A stretch of 64,000 nucleotides of DNA from Chrysophaeum taylorii (lineage: Eukaryota > Sar > Pelagophyceae > Pelagomonadales > Pelagomonadaceae). Under the pieces are notes generated by a model. It did no database searches. It saw only the letters and a program-made list of their open reading frames with translations, and was not told the DNA's origin. Position numbers and translations under genes: made by a program. This document shows, in pieces, positions 19,801-30,402 of the stretch (positions are counted from its first letter, which is position 1; each line of letters begins with the position of its first letter). The stretch is taken from NCBI GenBank assembly GCA_029834535.1, contig JAQMWT010000309.1, positions 372,001-436,000 on the forward strand. The letters are read 5' to 3'.

Positions 19801-20182
19801 AACGCCGGCTCGCCTCCTCCAAACTCACGCATTCCCCGCGCCCGTTGCAGTCGCACTCGAGCCTCTCGCACGCGAGGCCCCCGAAATTCGCGTCGCACAC
19901 GCATATTCCTTTCGAGTAGTCGCAACGACCTCGGTTCGAACATATCGCCCGGCCGTGAGCTACATCCTCGCCCCTCGCGACGTCAGACCACGCGACGCCC
20001 TCGGGACAGGACCGCAACGAGCAGTCAGCGCCCTCGTACCCCTCGAAGCACGCGCACCGCGTCCCGACGCAGACCCCCTTCTGATGGCAGTTCGAATGAC
20101 ATTGCGCACGAACGACCACCCATACCACCACCGCCGCTAGGATGATCATTGACCCTAACGACTCTCTGGTGACGTCATTCAT
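16856..20182 (-). CDS. secreted EGF-like / YWTD beta-propeller glycoprotein
   Basis: A 1108-aa product, single exon. A signal peptide follows the second Met (SMIILAAVVVWVVVRAQC), so translation may start at 20149 rather than 20182; a GTTAGGGTCA motif sits directly before that ATG. N-terminal EGF-like modules: CHQKGVCVGTRCACFEGYEG, CSNRGRCDYSKGICVCD, CDCNGRGECV and GCVCDPGFVGYDCSRLECD. Two beta-rich segments with paired Cys follow, then a six-bladed LDL-receptor-like propeller (about residues 430-780) with YWTD-type strands: RVLYYVDQS, RKMYWCDSHD, NHTMIVADTG, NYLYWTDRWAGG. Four more EGF-like modules follow (YGHGYCGGPKENFRCVCDDG; CSNAGICDAATGECACRAG). Over fifteen N-x-S/T sites are present. No C-terminal membrane segment is visible, so it is probably a secreted cell-surface or extracellular-matrix protein. 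The CPTG-x-AW modules are reminiscent of stramenopile EGF proteins. Confidence 0.82.
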   Translation of the reverse strand: MNDVTRESLGSMIILAAVVVWVVVRAQCHSNCHQKGVCVGTRCACFEGYEGADCSLRSCPEGVAWSDVARGEDVAHGRAICSNRGRCDYSKGICVCDANFGGLACERLECDCNGRGECVSLEEASRRFDGYRLNRSSSVAYDAWDAGKIYGCVCDPGFVGYDCSRLECDRGDDRRTVGGRDEVVNLYCEGRNQTFTLWFMGEETEMLGPSSRAEDLERALGSLRSLVTTTTGVFYPKPIQVTTKTGGTLCSEEGTLTTIRFLREAGDLPPFYVQDNDMGGVVFFQTNQTLNCSCAAAECGGWFSLLFDGHETTKLKWDSSGADVEAALLALPTIDVLRTSGSLCPHGELVVSFESRSTQPALSVVNSLLRGGVPGGTLSVRTSDGTRERGYCNNAGFCDESGGDIPLAKQGTCACDFGSAFDADFGSCGRPIYNTSAWTGIQRCAGYVLDGVGIEPVNIQRLYVMDALNTTAITPENETTSITSSYPGLYADDLSANARSGVYKVEHLFNMSNQSAAGCALDLSYRVLYYVDQSVGGVRRRPLDNITTLVETVFSGVSKTIDGLTLNLLFGERTGYATDPGATNAFDGRIYKFYLDSGRVENVTIEGIRLQDPRGIALDLEHRKMYWCDSHDATVADGKVYRANMDDGTSGMVILERSLRDPTGLVLDLRNHTMIVADTGKLVKADMAYELSDGSDLAFYRNRTWFQIIATEYVDFEASVKPILRPEGVVIDTVRNYLYWTDRWAGGVFFCDTNGTYGALRPRLFQQHSAPRGLAIDNGLGPLESLTAYDCYGHGYCGGPKENFRCVCDDGWYGNCNMSTCPTGPAWFDQPDPRAHREAVCSNAGICDAATGECACRAGFEGGACERMSCPTTNEAPCSGHGSCLTMRQLALQSTHNGVASPFEYGRNTTTAWDADHVQGCLCRSEGYWNGTLQNLSDWTGHDCSLRTCPTGSSSSSSHLFFFETQTIECDAAGGTFKLKFREAETEPIPALASLDSLKASLLRLETIGSVVVVSGNDLVCNGTSANITFTSELGDLPLLQADATRLLAGGTLRISEVVKGTKEDLECSLNGLCDATKGECSCFPNYLSSDANASFGLRADCGFHGAS

Positions 20183-20209
20183 TCATTCGTATAATAGAAT
20201 AGAGTATTA

Positions 20210-23200
20210 TTATTCAAAAATCACAACAACAAAACCGTCATTTTTTTTTTTTTTTAATAAAAGTGATGGAATATAGGATACGACGTGAAGCGTCCGTTGG
20301 AATCCCGCGACACCTGCCTGCGGGCCTTCCCGAAGTTTGCGTTCCACGCGGCCGGAGTTGCGGAAGCTCCTCCTCCTCCTCCCGAGGTGCTGAAATTCAT
20401 TCTCCGATATATACATGATCCAGACGAGCGAGCTCGACGACGAGTGGCGCCGCGCCCTGGACAAAGTATACCAAGCGTACTCGCACGACCAGGCCTTCCA
20501 CAAGACAAGACAAGGCAGGCATTCACAACAACAGGTGAAAGGATTCGCGCGTTTTTCGACGAAACTTACTTCTCCATGCCGCAAGTGCCACCGGTGCATT
20601 GCCTCGTGAGCGCCTATGCTACAGGCGGCGTTCCCGGGTTTATTGGTGCCCTTATTCTGCAGATGCGATTCGGAAAAAAAAAAATGCACTCGAAGAAGAA
20701 GAAGACCAGTCATCGATCGAGACCTGGTCTCGCCCTCCTGAAAGAGAGCGGCATGGATTCGTCTGTTCAGCGTTTTGATCGGTCTAAGTGGATCTCAGCA
20801 ATGCTGGAATGCTCGAAGGAACTCGTCGGCGAGTTGGTCGAAAGCATCGCCCGCGCCCGTTTTTTTTGGCCGCTCCGTCTGTCATCGGAAGAACGTGCCA
20901 AAGATCAGAGGCTGCGCGGAATTAATTCCATACGAACTGATCATGCTGATATATCTGGCGAGCGCCACGAAAGCGCTCTCCATGGACACTTTTAGGGTAA
21001 GCTCGTGACGACGAGACGTGCTTTTTTTTTTTTCTATCGGAGTGTCTCCAGAGATAAATAAGTTTGACGACGATTCGGTCCCGTTGCCGCGGACGATGGT
21101 TAATTCTCGCAAAAGCAATGGAGACTGCCGATGGTAGAGTTCGTTCTTCGTCCTTTTATGAACTGGCTCAACCTGCATACTCGTGGAGACAACAGCTGCG
21201 TGCACTCCCGCCGAGATCATATTCTACGCTCAACTACGTTTTCAAACGGGCCAAGTGGGAGCGGCGAATGTTGTCTGGTCGCAAGCGGCAGAACTGGTTT
21301 ATCGAGGTGTTGATGGACTACGACGTGTTTATACGTACGCCACCCGTGGCTCCAACTCGAAGAAGAAACCGGCGCAATCGTTACCACCACACTCCGCTTC
21401 GCGTTGGCTGATTGCGAATTTGAGACCAAGAGACCAACCCACCCACCATTCGGACAGTCGTCGGGACGCTTATTAAGGCAAAGACGCTGTAACGCTCCAC
21501 ACCGCAGTTTAGTGGGCTTAAAGCAATGGGTGACCGCGCTCTGGGGACTCTTCTTCGGACCCACCCGGCTGTTGTTAAACGCGCCGCCAAGTGATTGAGG
21601 CTAAGAGTACGTCTGTCTTATCACCGAGATGCCGCGCGAAGTATCGCCTCCGCCCTGGTTGTTTGAAGTCAACTGCTGGCTTCAACGTCTCGTTGGTGGT
21701 GTCTTCGTGCCGTCGCGAGGAGATCTCGAATGCATCCGCTCACAAAGTAAGTAGTGCTTTCTGCAATCATTCGATTTTTCGGATCGTATTCGGTCTGTGC
21801 CATGCGGGCCGACCAACCGAGGACGATGGCATCCGCGACAACCTGCTCGTTCCCAAAGAGACCATCGCGGCAACGACGTTCTGACGAACGAGCTCGCGGG
21901 GCTCCCCCCCAAGGTGGACCGCACGAAGAACTGCAAGACGAGTTTAAGCGCGTATACCACTACGCACGAAACCTCGCGATGTGCCCGGTCTTGCGCATTG
22001 TGCACGTCATGCTCACCTACCCCAACTACGGAACGGAAGGGACGCTCTTCCACTACTACGAGTTGTTCGAGGAAGATGGCGTCGAGTGCGGCGAGCCTTG
22101 GCAGGACGAAATCTTCTTCCGCCAATACTTGCAGCGGATGTTCGTGGCGGCCACGGGTGCGGGATTCCTCTTGTAACGGTGATGTTTCCCGGCGCACGCT
22201 GGGATGGACAACACGCCTTGCTTAAGGTCGTCGCGGACCAGTCCACGCGCCGGTCGCGGCCGTTTACGGCTGCATCGATGGCAACAAGGAGTCACGCGAG
22301 ACCACGATCCGGCTTCAAATTCATGACCTCCCGGCCTGGTTTGGAAATAGGGGCCAAGATCGAGTCGCGTCCCGCTCGTCCTACGTCGTGCTCGGGATGA
22401 TGGGACGCGTTCAGAGTCGCTCGCTTTTCGGAGACGCCGTCAGACGAAGTGACGCTCGTCCCCAATCACTAGCACTGATAACCATCCGCAGCACGAAGAA
22501 CTTTCCATAAGTTTTTGCGAGGGAAGTTTTGTTGTTTTTTTTCGCCGCAAAAAAGATACGCCCGAAAACAAACGGCGCGAGCTCCACTCTCGGCCCGAGG
22601 ATTCGTCCGACTTGCTTTTCCGGCTCCTCGCCTTCCTTTGCGCTTCAAGATTCCCCACAACAACAACAACAACGGCATCCTCGTTTGTTGTCTCTTGAGA
22701 AAAACTCTGCAACATCGGAGTTCGTTAGAACGCTGCGCGACAAAGGCGTCGGTTCTAACGTCAAAGATCGTGGTTCCCGGAATCGTTCGAGGCCAACCTG
22801 CCCGGAGCCAACTCCTCGCGGGAGCTGAGGCGGTTGTCCAGTTCCAGCGCTCCGACGAGATATTTGTTTCAAGAGCCCGCGAAGTCTGAAAAGGTCTCAT
22901 GCTTGCGCGTCTCGCGCCGTCCTGGAACACGGCGCCGGCCTCACGAGCGTTTTGCATTTAACTCCTCGCAGTGGGTGAGGACGAAAAATTTCCCGACCTC
23001 ACCTTGAACTTCAATGTTCTGGCGACTGACGGTTGGCCAGTTCTTCGGCAGCGAGCAAGAAAACATCGAAGAGAAAAAAGAGTTAGCGTTGCCAAAACGT
23101 GCCCTTTTGAGGCCCCCAACGCGGACGGTGTCGATATGAAAGGAAGGATTTTCACTTCCAAAAAGGACGTCTCTTACGGCAGCTTTAGAATGTGCATGGA

Positions 23201-26200
23201 GTTTGGTTGTGACGACGCGAAGAGCTCTTTTTGAGGACGAAGCCGCCGTCCGGAACACGCTCAAACCGAAACGCGGGCGACACGGCCGTGGACGTGTTTT
23301 AGAAGAAGCGCCCGAGCGAGTGGAATTGGAAGCTCGACGCGCGTCTCAAAATCATCGAGGGAAACGATGTTTTTATAGCCGCGACGAGACCCCCTGCGAC
23401 GTCTTGCTCACCGGTGGATCTGCTCGCGTGCCCTACGTGCTCGGGTTGTTCTTTGACGTCAAAAGACGCGCGAGTTCTCGGTACGCTCTACTTTCAGGGG
23501 TGCGTTTTATTATTCGTGTTTTAGGAAGCATTCACCCCCATGCTGTGCGCACCTTCCTCCACCACGTACCGGTGTTCGTCGACGACTTCTTTTGCCAGAA
23601 AAAGTCCTTCACCCCATTTGGGGTCGGGTGCCTGCTACAATTAGAATACGCCGACGAGAGCTGAATTTTATTGGAAACATCCAGAAATGGGCTTCTCGAA
23701 AAAGCTCCACTTGAACGGCCAGCTCTTTGTTCGGACGGCCAACCCTCGAAAGCGTGTGCGACTTGAGCTGAAGTGGAACCCCAAAAAAGATCTTAAGAAG
23801 TAAAAGGGGTGTCGTGCGCGAAAAAAAAAACAAAAACAAACTAAAAAACACAATTCGTTTTTGCGACCGGCAGTTCGCGATGCGCTTCTTTTCCCTGGGC
23901 ACCAACATCCGGTCGATAATGACCTTCAGCCCTGGTGTGCCGCGCCCGCTCTGCCGCGAGATCGCGACGGTAACCGTCATTATCGACGAGGCGAAGCGTA
24001 TGGGACGAAGCGAGCAATGTCGTCATCAACCCGCAAGCTTTCACTATTCGTCCAAGGAAGTGGACACGCTCGACACACTCATGGTCGGCGTCCACTATGT
24101 GCATGTCTCTCTATGATTTTGCTACTACTACTACTACTACTCGAGCTCTTCTCGTGCCGTGCGCAGGCAACTCGTTCGACCTTCGCAAGTTGCAGAGTCC
24201 TCGTACTTCGCGCGCGACTCGAGCCGCGTACGATCCCAAAAGGGCGTGCTCGATGTGCCCACCGCGAACGCACCGTAATGACGCCCTTCGAAAGGGTAGA
24301 CAAAAAAAAAACACACCACCACCATCTCCGTTAAGCCCCCCTTCTTAGCAGTCGAAGCTTCTGTCCCGTGGGATCGCCACCACATTACGTCTGAAAGTTC
24401 TCGTGCGGGGGGTCTCGGGTGCGCCCAAGTCGACGACAACAAAGGGCCGTACTAGATATTGTTGACGAGTCCTGCTTGGACACTTGGCGTCTGGAGCGGG
24501 ATGTAGACGGCGTGCTTGGGGCCAAGGCGCTGGTTCCAAGTGCACGAAGGATCCGAGAACACGACCCGCGTGGAAGACGACGCGAACGTCGTGAGAAGAA
24601 CGCACTACATTTGGAGTCGAGCGCGCCACTGCCTACGACCAACGGCACGCGTGCTTTCTCGCTCCTGCGGGTGGCGGCGGAGCTTACGAAGACGCGTTTT
24701 TTTTTCTGATGATCATGCTTTCTACGACGGCGCATCCAAAAGACAATGGCCACTTGCTTGCTCACTTTGTCATTGGTCGCCGACGATGTGATCCACCCTC
24801 GACTTCTCTGATCCCACCCCAATGGCAGGCATTTAAGAGTAGTAAGTAGAGGTCCGTAGTTTATGAGATTTCACATCTTTTTTTCTTTCTTCGAGAAAGC
24901 AAGCGCCGCTCTCGTCGACGAGCTCCCGTGGCGCGCCGTAGTCCCCACTTACGGTCGCCGCGTCTCTTTCAAGGGTATCCACTCGTCATGGGGTCGGACC
25001 GCGACTCAGACAGGTACAAGAGGGGCTGTTCTTGTCGATCGCGGCGTCATCGCAAAGGAAAAAAAAGGTTCTCGTTGGACACTTCGCTCGAGGGTGTTTG
25101 CTCTTACGACTCTCACCTCAATCTCTACCCCTCTGTGTCAAGGGCGACAAGGTCGAAAGGCTGCGGCGTGACTCGCCAACGCTCGTTTCGGTTTCGCGTC
25201 GCTGGGGACCTGGCTTGGACGCTTCCTGAGCAGCACGTTTTTTGGCGGGACTACGGCGGCAATTGCTTCTGCAACAGGAGCGCTGGAACATTTCGAGTGC
25301 AAAACGATTTCGTCTACAACGGCATCATCGAATGTGCCAAGTAAGTCGCCTGTTAACAGCAAAGCGGCGCAACATGCCTTGGCACAGGTGTGCAGCTGAC
25401 TGATCCCAAGCGATGCTCCTTCTTCATGCTGCCAACCAAACACACCGATGCCGACTTAAGGGCGTTCATAGAACGTCGGGCGTCTGCTCGACGGCACCTC
25501 GCGCGGCAGGGCTTTGTGCTCAGTCAGGCGACGGCGGAAGGGCGCCTCGGGGGGGCTTTCCAGCTCAAATTTTGTGAGTCCTTGAATCCCCGCGGCACAC
25601 CGCGTGTTGTTTCGCCCAGCCGCCGCCATAACCAAAAACACCACCCCAATCAAGTTTAAAGCAAGGGGCTAGTGCCTTCCACGCATTCTCGTCGAGCCTC
25701 GAATATGAACGCGAGTACTCTTAGAGCGTGTTGAGAGTATTCTTCGTCGCGCGTGGACGATGAGTACGAGCACGAGTAGCATCGCACTTTCCGCATTTTC
25801 CAGTTGGTCATGCGCCTTCCTGTTCGCGCCTGCATTGCCATTGCATGCCCACCCCACAATTATGACCGGAACACCTTCATGCGCAACACGCCGAGCAATG
25901 GCATCATCACTCACTCCTGTCGACGATGCGAGACGATGGATCGCGTATGTCACCACCAGAAAGCTCAAGTGGGATGCCAGCAAAATACTTTCGAGCCTGG
26001 CGCGCTGCGAGCTACCGCACACATTTTTTGCCAGGTGAAGTCACGCGAAGAACCAGGCGCACCGAACGTTCTGAGCGCATACTCCGAGCTGTCTACGGGC
26101 ATAGATGCGCGAGAGCGCCACGCCGGCGTCGGCCAACGGAGGGAGTTCGTTGCCAATGCCGCAGAATAACGACTACGAGGGCCGCGGCCGTCCTCGACAT

Positions 26201-28161
26201 AATGCCGCGGGTGAAGTCGGGTCGAGCCAGTCGCACATGGCAGCCTCGATCATTACAGGGGAGAACGATCTCCCAAGTAGTTTGTGCCCGATCTCTCTCG
26301 GCATTGCGAGAGTTCGATCTTGCCAAGAAGTCGGTGAGGTGGCATCGTCATTTAGCCGCACCCGAAGAAGAGCAGCAGCTTGGTCCGGGATCGGCGCTTT
26401 GTATGACACCCGTCGCCTTCGACCTTGTTTCGCAGATGCTTTTGGGGCAAGAGGTTGCAGCTCGCGATTATGCTCCTCGTCAAGTCATTTTCTCGAGGCA
26501 AAGGTTCGGCTGCCTCCTTGACGATCGCAACCGCGCCTTCGATGTTGGCGGCTCCAAAATGCGCGTCGGCGTTGAGAAATGAACCTGGACGTTCGGTGAG
26601 GCAACGTGCGCGGCAGTGTCGTCTGGTCGTTCGTTTTCCGTGCCGGTGGACGCGGAGATTCCGTGGGGGTAGCTATGCGAACAGCCTGTCGACGAGTTCG
26701 ATCCGATGGCGTGTTTGAAGACGCTAGGTGTGCAACGACATGATTTTTTTTCGGGTCGCAACAGCAACGCGTTGCTGAAAAGTACCCTCGTGCGGATCGA
26801 TGGTGCCACAGCTGTGAAATGACGGCTTTGACGCCAAAGGACTGCTCGTAGAGGCAGATGTGTTCGCCCGGCGTCTTTGTGCCCAACGCCGAGCGTGTTT
26901 TCGGCGAGCATAACCATGCGAAGTGCAAAGTCCCTTTCGCGCAAGGGCTTGTGGCGTTTCGACGAACACCACCACCACGACTCGTCCAATGCCGGCGAGG
27001 ACAGGGCGGGGTGTTCCAAATCACAAAGCCACAAAGGCTCGGGGAAGTCGGTTCGGACGGCGATATCGCCGCGGATGGCGCGGCGAGCACGGGCAAGCTG
27101 CGCGAGGTCATCAAGCCCTTGCTTAAGGTCGGACGAATAAGGACGTCGAACACCACGTGACTTCATTATACGGCGTCGTCCCAGGCCGTTGCCGTGGGCA
27201 TGTCAATATGGAGCGTGTACACGGCCCAGGTCACAAAGTCTAACGGCGTTGCGAGTTCAGGAGGATCACTCCACGTTGCGAGCAGCGCGTGCGGAGCGAG
27301 GCTTTTCCAGATGTCGTGCACCACGCGAACTCTTTAAACCAAAATAGGCGAAACGGTTCCAATCGTTCACGCAATCCTCCCCCGGCGACATCATTGGGAC
27401 GCACCTGTGATGGTGCCACCCAGCTGACTTTCCGTACGTCAACCCGAGATCGCCTTTCTTTTGCAGCCAGGCTACACACTTGCCACGGAAGGGATGGCCA
27501 GTCCTCTTCATCGAGCGCGACACACGGAAGTAGCTACTTGCCCCAAATCGCCACGCGTACGAACGAAGCTCGGAGTCTCCTGTCGCAACGCGCTCTCTTG
27601 GGGCGTCGTGCTCCAGTACACCAAAAGCTGTTAGAGAGACGCGTGAGGTGCGGTTAACGTCGACGTTGCTGCTGGTGCATTCTGAGCGTATCTCGACGAG
27701 CTTGTGCGTGCTCTAGGCGGCTCTGGGCGCGCGCGGCCAGCCGAGCTCTTTGTTCACTAGGACGAGCCTCTCCGATGTGGTGGTGATGCATCCCGTTGTT
27801 TTTTTGTTCCTGAGCTCGCTGCTCATTGATGACAGTAGCTTCGTGCGGTAATCGATCTTGAGTCCGAGAATCAAAATACATCAGGCCACGTGCCCAACCG
27901 ACGGACGTAGTTTGATGGGAACAACGAAGGAACAAAGCGCCAGCAAAGTGCACGAGGATGGTGCGCTGCGTGTCGGCCAATCAAGACAATCTCGCACGAC
28001 GGCAAAAATACACACTTCTGAGCTCAACCTGCCAAGGCACGCGCGATGCACCTCGTCTCGTGAGTGATATCGTCTGCGAGAGGACACCAACTCGGCCGCG
28101 CGGTGCAGAAGCTCTGTGTCCGTCCTTTGTGGCGAAAGCAAGAAGGTCGTGGCTTCTCCAT
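20210..28161. other. accessory region with decayed coding fragments
   Basis: No full gene is supported. Protein-like words in changing + strand frames are: KNVPKIRGCAELIPYELIML ending DTFR at a GTAAGC donor-like site (20997); CTPAEIIFYAQLRFQTGQVG (21195); PWLFEVNCWLQRLVGGVFVP (21652); EELQDEFKRVYHYARNLAMC with YPNYGTEGTLFHYYELFEED (21926-22090); VAAVYGCIDGNKESRETTIR with FGDAV (22256-22440); DLTLNFNVLATDGWPVLRQR (22998). On the minus strand, GDLGLTYGKSAGWHHHRCV occurs near 27400. The pattern suggests overlapping transposon or gene relics with small introns. None could be assigned to a family with confidence. Poly-purine/pyrimidine runs (for example poly-T at 20238-20256, a TAC repeat at 24120-24142) punctuate the region. 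Confidence 0.4.
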
Positions 28162-28199
28162 CCTTACTACTAATCGACAGATGTTTGTCTGTCTGTCTG
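28162..28199 (+). repeat. left arm of an approximately 36-bp inverted repeat
   Basis: CCTTACTACTAATCGACAGA followed by TGTTTGTCTGTCTGTCTG matches the reverse complement of 30365-30402 with about five mismatches in 38 bp. The arms are 2.2 kb apart. They may be terminal inverted repeats of a non-autonomous element, or two opposed copies of one repeat. Confidence 0.6.
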
Positions 28200-29290
28200 T
28201 CTGGCCATGGAATTCGCAGACGAGGGTGTGCGCCGGAAGAGCTACGAATGGCTGGTAAAAGGCCACACGAGCGCAGCCTGCGCCAGCAGACAGTGCCATC
28301 TCCGCTGAGTGGAGAAGCGGCAAAGGCGATACAAACGGCGCTCGCGCGTTCACCGACCGATGCTTTTCTCGAGCGGTATGTCAGTGCCGTTGATGACAAA
28401 AAGCAGAACTTCATCGTATTGCCACGACAGTGGGTTGCGGTAAACGTGGCGTACATCGATGACTTGGCCGCCGCTTTCGCGAGGCACTCCCTTTTCTTCG
28501 ACAGTGGGTCGATGGAACGAAATCGTGTACTCTGTGCTATGACGACGACACGCGAAGTGTCGGTCTCAGGGCTCGCAACGACATGAAGTTGAATGACGTT
28601 GTTGTGCTCGGCTGGCGTGATGCGGATGCTCCAGTGACAGAAACTACATGGACAGAAGAAGCCCTGCGTCCGTTTCGGGGTCCATTCAACCTCATCAACG
28701 CCGGATGCGCACGATGTGCGAACATCCGTTTCAGCTTTTCGAAGAAGATGCCCTTAGTTCGCGCAGTTGCACTTTGATCAATCTAGGAGGGTGGTGTGTT
28801 GCTCGCTTCGTATCATCCCGAAGCTAGGACATGGTAGTGCGCGGCTCCTGGCTGTACGAGAGACGTCGCCGAAGACTCTGGAAAGTTGACCGACGAGAAT
28901 GAGGGACCTCTGGGTGGGAATGGGGATTATCTCGAGGACGATGATGATGCCGACAACCTCCCCCAGGACGACGACGACGAAGACGACCGAGAGAAAGAAT
29001 GGAAGGTCTCACAGTTGACCATGATACTTCAAGATGCGCTCCTCTGCTGCCAACGATGGTAGAATCCCTGTCAGAGCTGTTCGAAACGTAAAGCAAAAAA
29101 CTGTGCGCATAGCATACGAACGTACGGCGTTTGCACCTCTCGCGTTCGCTTTCCTTCTTAAACACCGCCACACGCGCCCCCTATTTCGTCTAATGTTCTT
29201 CGCGGAGGTAGCGCCGTCGTGGCAATTCGAAAAAAAACTCGCTCGGCGAGCGGACCAAAAAATACTTTCGTTCGTTTTATACCACCGACA
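28200..29290. other. no confident gene between repeats
   Basis: A + strand segment is protein-like: ALARSPTDAFLERYVSAVDD and PRQWVAVNVAYIDDLAAAFA (about 28340-28490), but it stops at 28586 and has no recognisable domain. It might be internal sequence of the putative element bounded by the inverted repeats. Confidence 0.3.
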
Positions 29291-29295
29291 AGTGC

Positions 29296-29632
29296 AGGCC
29301 AGTAAGTTCACCTAGTCCCAATCTCTAACCCCAGTAAGTTCACCTGGTTCCAGTAAGTTTCATATAAGTTCACCTGGTCAGTAAGTTCACCTAGCTCACA
29401 CCTAGCTCACACCAACTCCTCTGAGCTCGTCGCTCTCGCATCCACCAATCTAAGCTGCTTTGATCCGCACGCGCCGCCAACCTTTGAGTTTACTCTAAAA
29501 ACCCCTTTACTCTAAAAGCCCCAGTATGTTCACCTGGTCCCAGTTAGTTCACCTGGTCACTCAGTTCACCTAGTCCCAATCTCTAACAGCAGTAAGTTCA
29601 CCTGGCCCCAGTAAGTTCACCCATAGTGCGCG
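29296..29632. repeat. cluster of AGTAAGTTCACCTGG direct repeats
   Basis: Variants of CAGTAAGTTCACCTGGTCC occur about ten times, in two groups (29300-29400 and 29520-29630). A longer segment, GTTCACCTAGTCCCAATCTC followed by TAAC, is present in both groups. The spacing is irregular, so it is not a simple satellite or CRISPR. Confidence 0.75.
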
Positions 29633-30222
29633 TGTAGACGCCGGGAAGGGGGCTTATCGGTATTGCGCAGCACGTGTGGGGTAGGTTGGAGTCGTCGACC
29701 CAGATGAGTATATCCTCGGGGATCCCGATCGACAGAGAGCCACGTAGAGCTGGACGTGGCAGAAGACGGGCTTGTGGGCAAGAGGACGCCGACCTCGCGG
29801 GGCGTCTGGTCCTGGCTCTTGTTGATCGTTTGGCGTAGGCGGGCCTTAAGGGATACAGGTTGGAGGAGCCTCGGTGACAACGACACGATCGATCATGTAT
29901 CTGGTACCGTTGCAGTGGCCGTGCGACGGGTCGAGGTTGCGAAGACATTAAGCTCGCGATCAAAGTCAGCATGCCGTTGGTTGTCAGGGAGTTGAAAACT
30001 CTACTGTAAAGAGCGAGGCGTCGTCTTCCGACCCAGCCTAGTCAGCCGAAAAGAACTCCGACGCCTCGTCTCCGGGAAAAAAAGGCCGCGGTCATGCGCG
30101 CGTTGTCAGCATCGACAACATCGTTTCGACGGGGCGTGAGAATGGCGCGCCGAAAGAGCCGCCGCGGGTCGTGGAAATAGTCTGCGAGGTCGCCGTAGAC
30201 GGCTTGGAAGATCACTGTCTGG

Positions 30223-30268
30223 CTCTCGCGCCTACCTGATCCTTACTCTCGCGCCTACCTGATCCTTA
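30223..30268. repeat. two tandem copies of a 23-bp unit
   Basis: The unit CTCTCGCGCCTACCTGATCC plus TTA is present at 30223-30245 and 30246-30268 without mismatch. Confidence 0.9.
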
Positions 30269-30362
30269 CCCTAAATCGAGGGACAGACAAACAGACCCCA
30301 CCACCCCACCCACATCCTTCATGCTCCCCACACACACCCCCCCCTCTTAGCAGTCGACATTT

Positions 30363-30402
30363 AAAGACAAACAAACAAACATATGTCGATTAGTAGTTAG
30401 GA
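30363..30402 (-). repeat. right arm of the approximately 36-bp inverted repeat
   Basis: Read on the minus strand it is CCTAACTACTAATCGACATA followed by TGTTTGTTTGTTTGTCT, pairing with 28162-28199. A CTCTTAGCAGTCGA word next to it (30344-30357) also occurs at 24342-24354 after a C-run. Confidence 0.6.

Noticed and set aside
17306-20140. + strand ORFs (339 and 295 codons) over the EGF/YWTD gene
   Set aside because: Shadow frames; the Cys spacing of EGF modules is only on the minus strand.
26480-27166. Two overlapping minus ORFs of 223-228 codons
   Set aside because: Neither shows domain features, and both have the composition of random GC-rich frames.
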